A stretch of 64,000 nucleotides of DNA from Thermincola ferriacetica (lineage in GTDB: Bacteria; Bacillota; Thermincolia; Thermincolales; Thermincolaceae). Positions within the stretch are counted from its first letter, which is position 1; each line of letters begins with the position of its first letter. This document shows, piece by piece, positions 35,121 through 42,640 of this stretch. A program made the translations under genes and the position numbers. Location: positions 248,001 through 312,000 of the forward strand of contig NZ_LGTE01000001.1 in NCBI RefSeq assembly GCF_001263415.1, read 5' to 3'. The notes beneath the pieces are model-generated. The model saw only the letters and a program-made list of their open reading frames with translations. It was not told the origin of the DNA and did no database searches.

Positions 35121-37208
35121 ATGCGAAAACAACTTGATTTCAACATTAATCAAGAACGAAAAGAAGTTTTTGCGATAATTAATTATCTGGAAGAACGGCT
35201 AAGGGGACATGTCGGTTATGAGACTGTAACTATGGACTTCCTTGAAGAACTGGTTATTCGAGCGGTTACTTACCGGCATTTTTCCCGGCATAAATTAACA
35301 GACGTTATCTTGCCCGGAAAACTGTCATATATGGAAGCTTGCCCTGTCCCGGAAAATCTTATGGATAGTATTGCAATGGAAGTGGTGGAAAAATTTTCCT
35401 GGAAGTGGGACGATTATCTCACCAAACATGAGTTTCCTGTGATCTTGGGTTTGATTCACGAGTGTTTTCTCGAAAAGAAAAATCAACGGAAGCCAACAGG
35501 CATATATTATACTCCAGAGCCGGTTGTACATTACATGGTAAATAGAACCCTGCAAGCTTTTTTCGCAGACCTGTTGAACAAGATCAGGAAGGACAGGGCT
35601 GATTATAGGATTTTGCAGGAACATTTAACCAAGCTAAAAAATCATGCTGTAATTGACCCGGCCTGTGGTTCGGGCGCCTTTCTGGTCTATATTTTTCGGC
35701 AATATCTGAAATTTTATCAGCAACTGGGAGAGATATTTTTATCTGCCACTCCTCTGTCCGGTGAAGTGAGGCAGGGAAATGTAGTTGTTCCCGAAAATCT
35801 TTCCTCTCATATAATGGATAATCATATTAGAGGAATAGATGTTGACCCTGATGCTGTGCGTCTGACCAGGCTGGCCCTTTACTATTACGGTATCAACCAT
35901 TGCGCCGGAGATTTTAAAGGTTTTTTAAAAAGTCTGGAAGTCGCGGTGCAATGGTCCAATACACTTGAAATCAGCCCAGAAAGAAGAGTCAAATATGACC
36001 TGGTAATCGGTAATCCGCCTTACATCGCTAACAAAAGCATTCCTGCAGGACTCAAGAAAAATATAAGGAAGCTTTTTTCCACAGCCACTGGCCAGTTTGA
36101 TTCTATCGTTCCTTTTATGGAATTTGGCATCAAGTCTTTAAAACCCGGCGGGATATTAAGTTATATAGTGAGCAACAAATTTATGGTGGCCGATTATGGT
36201 ATAGAATTGAGAAGGTTAATGCTTAAGGAAACTACATTGAAAAAACTTGTTGATGTATCTTCGCAAAAAATCTTTGCTGACGCATCGATTTACCCTGTAA
36301 TTCTGATTCTCGAGAACCGGGTGCCGGGGAAAAATTCCGTCGTTACTATTATTGACGGAATTGTTCTGCCGGGGAAAAACAAAATAGAAGAGCAAAACCC
36401 GAATACCATTCCCCAGGATTTTTTTCTGAACTTGGGCCCATCCCTGATCAGTACCGGCATTTCCCGGGAAATTTTGCCGGTCATTGAAAAAATTAACGCC
36501 TGGCCCGGCCGGCTCAATACAAAAGATATCCATTGTGGAATTGCAAGAGCAGGTTTCGGTAAACATATTACCAGTAAACCTGATAAAAAAACAGAATGGT
36601 TTCGGATTCTTTTGGCTGGGGACATTAATAATTACAGAGTAAAGGAATCCGATAAATTTATCAGTGCAGTTCATGTCAGTAAACAACAGAATAAATTGTT
36701 TAGAGAAATAAAACTGGTTGTTCCTGGCATTGCCCGCAGATTAAAAGCCGCCATTGATTTTCAAGGCAGGGCTGCAGGCAGGGTATATTTTATCCCGTTG
36801 GCCGGTAACGGATACAATGTTGATAAACTCTACTACCTATTGGCATTGCTGAATTCAGCGGTCCTTGAATTTTATTACCGGGTACTTTACTGGCCTGTAC
36901 ACCTGGCCGGCGGTTACATGCGGATTAACAGCACCTACCTGGTCACTTTACCCATACCCTATTGGGAAACCGGAGAACCGGAACGCAGGCCTGATGTAAG
37001 AAAGGTCATTGATATGGCCAAAGAAATTACTCAATGTGCCGACGATAAACTAACTGCCTTGGCTTCAGAACTGGACCGTTATGTTTTCGGAATATATGGT
37101 CTCGACCATATGGATGCGCAAAAAATCCTGAATTTCCTTGAGGCAACTGCTGGACGTAGAAGTCAAAAATTTACGCGAGGTGACAGGAGAAGACAGAAAC
37201 TTAAATGA
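35121..37208 (+). CDS. Eco57I-class N6-adenine DNA methyltransferase
   Basis: 695 residues. An N-terminal helical region is followed by GIYYTPEPVVHYMV (about 131), the SAM-binding motif I IDPACGSGAFLVYIF (about 176) and the catalytic NPPY in LVIGNPPYIAN (about 297), then a TaqI-like target-recognition region ending with YMRINSTYLVTLPIPYW. Type IIG enzymes of this class are usually 900 residues or more with an N-terminal nuclease; no PD-(D/E)xK motif is obvious here, so it may be an orphan or regulatory methylase. No restriction gene lies beside it. Confidence 0.88.
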   Translation: MRKQLDFNINQERKEVFAIINYLEERLRGHVGYETVTMDFLEELVIRAVTYRHFSRHKLTDVILPGKLSYMEACPVPENLMDSIAMEVVEKFSWKWDDYLTKHEFPVILGLIHECFLEKKNQRKPTGIYYTPEPVVHYMVNRTLQAFFADLLNKIRKDRADYRILQEHLTKLKNHAVIDPACGSGAFLVYIFRQYLKFYQQLGEIFLSATPLSGEVRQGNVVVPENLSSHIMDNHIRGIDVDPDAVRLTRLALYYYGINHCAGDFKGFLKSLEVAVQWSNTLEISPERRVKYDLVIGNPPYIANKSIPAGLKKNIRKLFSTATGQFDSIVPFMEFGIKSLKPGGILSYIVSNKFMVADYGIELRRLMLKETTLKKLVDVSSQKIFADASIYPVILILENRVPGKNSVVTIIDGIVLPGKNKIEEQNPNTIPQDFFLNLGPSLISTGISREILPVIEKINAWPGRLNTKDIHCGIARAGFGKHITSKPDKKTEWFRILLAGDINNYRVKESDKFISAVHVSKQQNKLFREIKLVVPGIARRLKAAIDFQGRAAGRVYFIPLAGNGYNVDKLYYLLALLNSAVLEFYYRVLYWPVHLAGGYMRINSTYLVTLPIPYWETGEPERRPDVRKVIDMAKEITQCADDKLTALASELDRYVFGIYGLDHMDAQKILNFLEATAGRRSQKFTRGDRRRQKLK

Positions 37209-37217
37209 GGTGAAAAG

Positions 37218-37760
37218 ATGAGGGAAAAACTATTGCACTCCGATATTAAATTCAGGGGTAAGGTGCTTGAATTTAGACTGGATACGGTTGAGCTGGTCAA
37301 CGGCAAAACGGCCACCAGAGAACTGGTAATTCATCCTGGCGCCGTCAGCATTGTCGCCCTGGACGGTGAAAAAATAATCATAGTCAAACAATACAGGCAT
37401 CCAGTCGGTGAAATCCTCTGGGAAATCCCGGCTGGAAAATTGGACCCCGGGGAAGAGCCGTTGCATTGTGCCCAAAGAGAATTATACGAGGAAACCGGGT
37501 GTAGAGCCATGGATTGGAAACATTTAAGCACTTTTTATACTACGCCCGGTTTCAGTAACGAAATTATGCACCTGTACCTGGCTACCGGGTTGGTCCAGGA
37601 GGAGCAGTCATTAGACGAGGACGAATTTCTGAGCGTCGAAAAGGTCTCTTGGCAAGAAGCTATGTCGATGATTGCCCGTGGTGAAATCAAAGATGCCAAG
37701 TCAATTGTGGGGATTTGCCTAACTTACGCTGTAAAGACCGGAAGAACCGTCCAGTCTTAG
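37218..37760 (+). CDS. nudF: NUDIX hydrolase, likely ADP-ribose pyrophosphatase
   Basis: 180 residues. The Nudix box GKLDPGEEPLHCAQRELYEE continuing into TG (about 73-94) is complete. The N-terminal KLLHSDIKFRGKVLEFRLD and the strand pattern match NudF, which hydrolyses ADP-ribose and other nucleoside diphosphates. RBS gaggtgaaa precedes the ATG, nine bases after the methylase gene, so the two may be co-transcribed. Confidence 0.88.
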   Translation: MREKLLHSDIKFRGKVLEFRLDTVELVNGKTATRELVIHPGAVSIVALDGEKIIIVKQYRHPVGEILWEIPAGKLDPGEEPLHCAQRELYEETGCRAMDWKHLSTFYTTPGFSNEIMHLYLATGLVQEEQSLDEDEFLSVEKVSWQEAMSMIARGEIKDAKSIVGICLTYAVKTGRTVQS

Positions 37761-37772
37761 GACGGTTCTTCC
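37740..37772. terminator. Shared hairpin between two convergent genes
   Basis: ggaagaaccgtcc (37740-37752) and ggacggttcttcc (37760-37772) form a perfect 13-pair stem with a seven-base loop. It spans the stop codons of the nudF gene (plus) and of the DUF1858 gene (minus). T runs are weak on both sides, so efficiency is uncertain. Confidence 0.65.
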
Positions 37773-37954
37773 AGTTTCTGCAGTTCATTCATCAGATCAT
37801 CTAAATTGACTCCGTGGCCTCGGGCAGCCTGCCCAAGGGTTTCATAGGCAACACCGCCTCATCCGATGCAGCGCATGCCGTATTTCATGAAGATACGTGC
37901 TGATTCCGGGTGTTTCATGAGAATATCTCTTATCACCGTATTTTCCGTTATCAC
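37757..37954 (-). CDS. DUF1858 protein with in-frame TGA: probable selenoprotein
   Basis: Read from GTG 37954 (gaggtg six bases upstream) this is a 65-residue DUF1858 (hybrid-cluster-protein-associated redox) domain: MITENTVIRDILMKHPES, MKYGMRCIG-x-GGVAYETLG, ARGHGVNLDDLMNELQKL. Codon 32 (37859-37861) is TGA, exactly at the second cysteine of the CxxC/CxGC motif. The frame is otherwise open and ends at TAA 37757. A SECIS-like hairpin follows (37818-37838). Selenocysteine insertion, giving C29-x-x-U32, is the simplest reading. A nonsense mutation in a decaying gene is the alternative, though both sides look well conserved. No sel genes are in the window. Confidence 0.72.
37818..37838 (-). promoter_or_regulatory. 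Candidate bacterial SECIS element
   Basis: On the minus strand cctt-gggca (37838-37830) pairs with tgccc-gagg (37826-37818) around the three-base loop ggc; one pair is a T·G wobble. The loop starts 30 bases after the TGA and begins with G, within the range known for bacterial SECIS stems. It lies inside the coding frame, as in bacterial selenoprotein genes. Confidence 0.55.
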
Positions 37955-37978
37955 TTTTATCACCTCGGATTTAATTGC

Positions 37979-38002
37979 GCCGGGAGGTGGCAACCTCCCG
38001 GC
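37979..38002. terminator. Hairpin after the SASP gene
   Basis: gccgggaggt (37979-37988) and acctcccggc (37993-38002) form a ten-pair GC-rich stem with a four-base loop, eight bases beyond the SASP stop. No clear T run follows on the minus strand, so it may be an mRNA 3'-stabiliser rather than a terminator. Confidence 0.55.
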
Positions 38003-38009
38003 AGGTGCG

Positions 38010-38192
38010 CTATTGTAAGGTATTTTCAGCCATCATGCGCTCGGCTTTCTCTATGGCTAACCGGACCAGGTTTCCGCAGTTTCTGCTGGATACTTCGCCC
38101 CAACCACTTGTGCGGACCGTGTCATAAACGCCTAACTCTTTGGCCAACTCGTACTTCAGAGTATCGGACATCAGACCACGTCTTCTGGCCAC
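38010..38192 (-). CDS. Alpha/beta-type small acid-soluble spore protein
   Basis: 60 residues with the SASP pattern: DTLKYELAKELGVYDTV and GWGEVSSRNCGNLVRLAIE. These proteins coat and protect spore DNA in the forespore. GTG 38192 is the start behind a perfect aaggaggt site. The serine-residue germination-protease site region (ELAKELG) is present. It is a single gene with its own hairpin after the stop, and it marks the organism as a spore former. Confidence 0.93.
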   Translation of the reverse strand: MARRRGLMSDTLKYELAKELGVYDTVRTSGWGEVSSRNCGNLVRLAIEKAERMMAENTLQ

Positions 38193-38362
38193 AAAATTAC
38201 CTCCTTTTTAATGCGCACCCGTTATTATTGTTTTAAAAATGAAATAATAATATGAATAATAAAAGCTATAAGTTTTTGGTATCTTGGCGGAAGAAGGTTA
38301 AATAAAATGTAGTTTTTCGTGGAATACTTTAAATAAAGCAATTAATGATTGGAGGATTAATA

Positions 38363-38494
38363 ATGAATAAACTAAACGAAATGCATATAGCTGAACTAAA
38401 AGATAGCGAAGTAGCAGAACTGCAGAAGTTTGAAAAAAGTTTAAACAATATGCACCAGGGAGAAGAACTTTACGTACTGGTTTTGCGGCAATAA
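38363..38494 (+). CDS. Small hypothetical protein, 43 aa
   Basis: A short acidic helical peptide (MNKLNEMHIAELKDSEVAEL ... ELYVLVLRQ) with an excellent ggagg site eight bases before the ATG. No family recognised. It lies 88 bases before the ferredoxin gene. The strong ribosome site and codon use make it plausible. Confidence 0.6.
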   Translation: MNKLNEMHIAELKDSEVAELQKFEKSLNNMHQGEELYVLVLRQ

Positions 38495-38581
38495 CCCAAA
38501 GTGTTTCCAAGGGTCCGGCATAAACCTCTGACTATCATAATAAACTGTTACCACAAGAAAAAAAGGATAGGAGGGGGCTAT

Positions 38582-38761
38582 ATGGGGCCTAAAATTAATG
38601 CGGACCTTTGTGCAGGGTGTGGCAACTGTGTGGACGTATGTCCGGCAGATGTATTTGTGTTAAAAGACGGTAAAGCCCAAGCCGAAAATGAGGGCAATTG
38701 CCTGGAATGCGGGGCTTGCGCCGAGGAATGTCCACCCCAGGCAATAAATTTGGAAGAATAG
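38582..38761 (+). CDS. 2[4Fe-4S] ferredoxin
   Basis: 59 residues with two complete clusters: CAGCGNCVDVCP and CLECGACAEECP. It is a low-potential electron carrier of the clostridial type. The ATG at 38582 follows aggaggggg; the open frame further upstream has no ribosome site. A bidirectional hairpin separates it from minC. Confidence 0.93.
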   Translation: MGPKINADLCAGCGNCVDVCPADVFVLKDGKAQAENEGNCLECGACAEECPPQAINLEE

Positions 38762-38772
38762 AGAATATTAAA

Positions 38773-38796
38773 AAGGCTGCCCTTTCAGGCAGCCTT
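38773..38796. terminator. Bidirectional intrinsic terminator
   Basis: aaggctgcc (38773-38781) and ggcagcctt (38788-38796) form a nine-pair stem with a six-base loop; on the minus strand five T follow (after minC), on the plus strand the T stretch is weaker (atttat, after the ferredoxin gene). Confidence 0.8.
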
Positions 38797-38798
38797 AT

Positions 38799-39524
38799 TT
38801 ATGCAATAACTTCCCAGTAATTTTTTTGCGACCGGTATGGTTCGATAATCATCTGGTTGCCCGAAAGCCTGGCCAACTCCGGTTGGGTAGCCCTGGTGTC
38901 CTTTTCCGGCGGGCGGGTAATTTTATCGGCGATTCTAAGTTGGGTCGGTTCCAGACGATAGGCCAGTATAATAGCATTTTCATTTCCGGCAGCGCCGGCA
39001 TGGGCAATCCCACGTAAAACACCCATCACAATAATATCCCCACCGGCGCAAATTTCCGCTCCGGGATTAACATCGCCCAAAACCACTAGGTTGCCGTGAT
39101 AATGCAGTTTTTGTCCTGAACGCAGGTTACGATGAATAAGTAGGGTATCTTCAAGCAAAGCAGAATTTCTGTTCACCGGTAACGGGGAATCGGTAGTTTG
39201 GAAACCCCGGCTGTGTAAACCGGCCGCTGATTCCTGCAGAGCAGCCCTGACCTGGTTGGAAACGTTATTTGTTTCCGGTGGCCATGGTATAGCCGGAGCA
39301 TGAATCATACCATGGCTACAACAAAGCTGTTCCAGTTCAGAAAAGATGGAGGGATCATATCTTTCACCGGCAAATATTTTAAACTTGGCATTTTTAAAAA
39401 ATCCCGGGCTGGCTAAAATTTTCGCTTCTAGATCAGCTTTTATGGTGCCAAGTTCTGTTTCAGGGTCAATGCAGATTACTAATCCGTTTATCGTTCCTTT
39501 AATATTAACGCTTTCTTTTTTCAT
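38799..39524 (-). CDS. minC: Septum site-determining protein MinC
   Basis: 241 residues. The C-terminal beta-solenoid has the signature LVVLGDVNPGAEICAGGDI with VMGVLRGIAHAGAAG; the N-terminal domain (INGLVICIDPETELGTIKAD) is the FtsZ-inhibiting part. MinC with MinD prevents polar division. It is solitary: minD and minE are not adjacent. The ATG at 39524 has caggggg upstream. Confidence 0.9.
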   Translation of the reverse strand: MKKESVNIKGTINGLVICIDPETELGTIKADLEAKILASPGFFKNAKFKIFAGERYDPSIFSELEQLCCSHGMIHAPAIPWPPETNNVSNQVRAALQESAAGLHSRGFQTTDSPLPVNRNSALLEDTLLIHRNLRSGQKLHYHGNLVVLGDVNPGAEICAGGDIIVMGVLRGIAHAGAAGNENAIILAYRLEPTQLRIADKITRPPEKDTRATQPELARLSGNQMIIEPYRSQKNYWEVIA

Positions 39525-39733
39525 TTTAACCCCCTGATGAGTTTTTTAGTGCTGCCGTGTCACTGCATGTTTCGACTTAAAGCAAGAAATTCCCTGCAAT
39601 TTTTATACATATTTACATATATATCAACTCTTTATTCCAGAAAGATTTCTGTAGATGAGCCAAAAATTTTCCGCTGCATATCAAGTTTTGGGGAAAAATT
39701 ACGATATATTTTTTGGTGACTTGTTAGAAATTC

Positions 39734-40882
39734 TTAATAGTTATTCTTTGGTAAGTACTTTTCATATTCCGTTTCCAGGTTGGCATCGTAACCACAAACC
39801 CGGTTCCGCCCTGTATTTTTGGCATAATATAGGCTACAATCAGCCCGGTGAATCAGCATGGTTTTGTTTATGTCAGGGGTATATTCGGCCACACCGACGC
39901 TGACCGTAACCGGGCTTTTAAATATACCTCTGCGGTCATTGGCGGTGGTTTCTTCAATTTTAGCCCTGATACGCTCGGCAATCCTTTCGGCAATTTTCTG
40001 GGTACAATTGGGGAATATAATGGCAAATTCCTCGCCGCCGTAGCGGCAGACCGTATCTTCCGAACGGACATTGCTTTTCAGGATTTTGCTGATTTCGTGT
40101 AAAACCTGATCGCCGTATAAGTGTCCGTAAGTATCGTTGACTTTTTTAAAAAAATCGATATCCAGTATAATTAGTGATAAAGCCGTACCGTTGGCCGCTG
40201 CTTTGTTGATTTCTTCATCAAGTTTCTGCTGAAAATATCTGAAGTTAAACAGGTTCGTACAGGGGTCTATGGTAGCCTGCTCTTTCATAGCATTAAAAAG
40301 CTGGGCATTGCTGATTGCAATAGAAGCCTGACTGGCCAGCGCATTTACAAGGGCAATTTTATCCGGGGTCAAACTTTTGTTTTGATACATGGAATGAATA
40401 TTTACAAATCCTATGACTTTGTTCCGGGAAACGAGAGGTACACTCATCAGCAGGGGAATGTACAAGTTGTTTTCTGGCCCGAAAAAGGAAGGACTTTTTT
40501 TCTCCATAACTTCTTTGAAAGGGCCCGTATTGATTCTGGCATAATAAATATAAAAGTTTTCTATATCTTTCGGGTCGAGGCCATAACTTTCTGCTATACG
40601 CAACGTTTTATCCTCCTCGTTTACCAGCGCTATGGACACGCCCTGGGTATTGACCAGCGTGGTCATCACCTGGAGAATGAGGGGAAGAATTTCCTGCAAT
40701 TCAAAAGTTGATGTTAGAGCCGTATTTATTTCCCGGAACAATTTGGCTTCGAATTCAGTGCGTTCCAGTTTGTTCTTTACTGCTTTTAATTCGTTCTGCA
40801 GGGCGTTAAACCGCGCAAGAAGGCCTGTAGCCCTTTTAAATAAACCCCTGGCCTTTTGTTTTTTACTGCCGGTCGCGGTCAA
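39734..40882 (-). CDS. GAF-GGDEF diguanylate cyclase
   Basis: 382 residues: a coiled-coil N-terminus (about 25-55), a GAF-type sensor domain (about 65-200) and a GGDEF domain. The active-site motif is GGEEF (282-286), preceded by the RSED inhibition-site motif at the proper five-residue spacing, so product inhibition is likely. It makes cyclic di-GMP; a PilZ protein is encoded 5 kb away. The start is TTG at 40882 with a ggggtga site. No membrane segment is visible. Confidence 0.9.
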   Translation of the reverse strand: MTATGSKKQKARGLFKRATGLLARFNALQNELKAVKNKLERTEFEAKLFREINTALTSTFELQEILPLILQVMTTLVNTQGVSIALVNEEDKTLRIAESYGLDPKDIENFYIYYARINTGPFKEVMEKKSPSFFGPENNLYIPLLMSVPLVSRNKVIGFVNIHSMYQNKSLTPDKIALVNALASQASIAISNAQLFNAMKEQATIDPCTNLFNFRYFQQKLDEEINKAAANGTALSLIILDIDFFKKVNDTYGHLYGDQVLHEISKILKSNVRSEDTVCRYGGEEFAIIFPNCTQKIAERIAERIRAKIEETTANDRRGIFKSPVTVSVGVAEYTPDINKTMLIHRADCSLYYAKNTGRNRVCGYDANLETEYEKYLPKNNY

Positions 40883-40997
40883 CGAGAATCACCCCTAATC
40901 AAAAACCTTGTTTCTATATATTTCTACAATATCCTGAAATAACCTCTTAAATCAGAGATAATTTCCTTTGGCAGGTGCAAAAATTATGGGAGAAATT

Positions 40998-41402
40998 ATG
41001 GAGAAAAAATTCATTGTCAGGGCCGACCTGTACGGTATAATTGCTTCAAATGAAAAACAGAGTTTTTGGCTGCCCAAAGTCCGGGGTTTGCTGTATTTTG
41101 ATGACCACTTTCTGCATTTTAAAGGGAAGCAGGAGCATGATGAGTTTAAATTAGGTTTTTTGAAAATAATCAAAGTAAAAATGGTTTCTTTGAATCCTGT
41201 GAAAAATCAATGGATTTCCGGTTTTTTTGGTTCGCCGTTTTTTTTATTACTCTGGAACCCTTTCTGGAACCGGTGGGTTCTCAATATAACCTATCTGGAC
41301 GAAACAGGACAACCGATGGAGGTATTTTTTAAATTAAAAACAAAAGGTTTCACTGTCACCACCTTACAACTTTTAAAAAGCTACCTGGAGGCAAATAAAT
41401 AA
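40998..41402 (+). CDS. Hypothetical protein, possible PH/GRAM-like domain
   Basis: 134 residues from ATG 40998 (gggag five bases before; the open frame starts earlier at 40968). Strand-rich pattern VRADLYGIIASN, GLLYFDDHFLHFKG, then a hydrophobic/aromatic stretch (FFGSPFFLLLWNPFWNRW) and a C-terminal helix LQLLKSYLEANK. The layout resembles a bacterial PH or GRAM domain, but this is only a guess. It is divergent from the GGDEF gene. Confidence 0.55.
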   Translation: MEKKFIVRADLYGIIASNEKQSFWLPKVRGLLYFDDHFLHFKGKQEHDEFKLGFLKIIKVKMVSLNPVKNQWISGFFGSPFFLLLWNPFWNRWVLNITYLDETGQPMEVFFKLKTKGFTVTTLQLLKSYLEANK

Positions 41403-41545
41403 TTGTTATCGTCAAATACCCATTTAATAAAAATAATTTATTAACACCATAAAGGACCATACACAGGCCTTCTTGAATACTATAATAAAAAAGTGAGTTA
41501 CTGTACATACTGCAAGTTATACGACAATTCGAGAAGGTGAAACCT

Positions 41546-41806
41546 ATGCTTCAGGATATCTTTAACCTTACTGAATTTTGTGTCATAACATTTCCTAATA
41601 CACAGTCGGCGCTGCAGGCGGAAAAAATTCTCACTGAGGAAGGAGCGGAATTTGTCCTTATTCCTACGCCCAGAGAAATCTCGGCCAGTTGCGGGCTGGC
41701 GGTTAAATGCTCCCGCAGTAACAGTGAACGGTACCTGCAGATTTTGAAAGCCAAGAGGGTTCCCTGCGGGGACACACATTACTTCAACAGACCGCCACGC
41801 CGCTAA
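41546..41806 (+). CDS. DUF3343 protein (putative Se/S carrier-like)
   Basis: 86 residues: CVITFPNTQSALQAEKILTE, FVLIPTPREISASCGLAVKC. The two cysteines in SCGLAVKC and the pattern ALxxEKxL...PTPREIS are those of the DUF3343 family, thought to be a small sulfur/selenium carrier. ATG 41546 is preferred over GTG 41537 because aaggtg sits at the right distance. A strong terminator follows. Confidence 0.85.
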   Translation: MLQDIFNLTEFCVITFPNTQSALQAEKILTEEGAEFVLIPTPREISASCGLAVKCSRSNSERYLQILKAKRVPCGDTHYFNRPPRR

Positions 41807-41818
41807 ATTTATTGAAAA

Positions 41819-41842
41819 ACTCCCGGTAACGGGAGTTTTTTT
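41819..41842 (+). terminator. Intrinsic terminator
   Basis: actcccg (41819-41825) and cgggagt (41830-41836) form a seven-pair stem with a four-base loop, flanked by A on the left and followed by six T. Confidence 0.92.
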
Positions 41843-41950
41843 GTGCCGGAGTTAATTCGGCCCTGGCTATATTTTCTTATACTTTAAAAAAGGGTTTTGT
41901 CGTTTTTATAAGAAATTATTTTCATTAATAAGCTTGGCAAAGGTGATCGT

Positions 41951-42640
41951 ATGAAACAGAAGATTCTGGTTGTGGATGACGACCCAAATATCTGTGAGCT
42001 GCTGGTTGTTTACCTGGAAGAAGATTTCCGGGTCAAGACTGTTTTTGACGGCAATAATCTGGAACAGGTGATCTCTGAATACCGGCCTGACCTAATTTTG
42101 CTTGATGTGATGCTGCCGGGAAAAAACGGATTCGACATTTGCCGAGAAATCCGGGACAAGTATGAAATACCGATTATATTTCTTTCTGCCAAGGGGGAGG
42201 AAATTGACAAGGTATTAGGCCTGGAATTCGGGGCCGATGATTACATAACCAAACCTTTCAGCCCGCGGGAAATGGTGGCCAGGGTGAAGGCTGTTCTCCG
42301 CAGGGCCCAGAACCGCAGCGGCAAAAAACGGGACGAACTTATTTTTCCCCACCTGGTTATCGATTTGGAAGCCCGGACGGTACAGGTTAATAACAGCTAT
42401 GTAGATCTGACCCCCAAGGAATTTGATATCCTTGTTTTAATGGCCCGGCACAACGGGAAAGTCTTTACCCGTGAAGAAATACTGAACCGGATCTGGGGTT
42501 ACGATTTCGCCGGAGAAACCCGGGCCGTTGATTCACATATCAAGAGGATCAGGCAAAAGATTGAAAAAATTCCCGGAGCTCCGGAATACTTGCACACGGT
42601 TTGGGGCCTGGGGTACAGGTTTGAGGTGCCGGAAAATTGA
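41951..42640 (+). CDS. OmpR/PhoB-family response regulator
   Basis: 229 residues. The receiver domain has acidic pocket DDD (9-11), phospho-acceptor D52 in LILLDVMLPG, FLSAKG and the lysine in YITKPF; the C-terminal winged helix has LTPKEFDILVLMARH and HIKRIRQKIE. It overlaps the kinase gene by four bases and is its cognate regulator. Target genes are unknown; a PhoP/ResD-like role is possible. Confidence 0.93.
   Translation: MKQKILVVDDDPNICELLVVYLEEDFRVKTVFDGNNLEQVISEYRPDLILLDVMLPGKNGFDICREIRDKYEIPIIFLSAKGEEIDKVLGLEFGADDYITKPFSPREMVARVKAVLRRAQNRSGKKRDELIFPHLVIDLEARTVQVNNSYVDLTPKEFDILVLMARHNGKVFTREEILNRIWGYDFAGETRAVDSHIKRIRQKIEKIPGAPEYLHTVWGLGYRFEVPEN

Noticed and set aside
37757..37954. Simple pseudogene explanation for the TGA-interrupted DUF1858 frame
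   Set aside because: Kept as an alternative but judged less likely: single TGA exactly at the redox position, intact start, ribosome site and both flanks, plus a SECIS-like stem.
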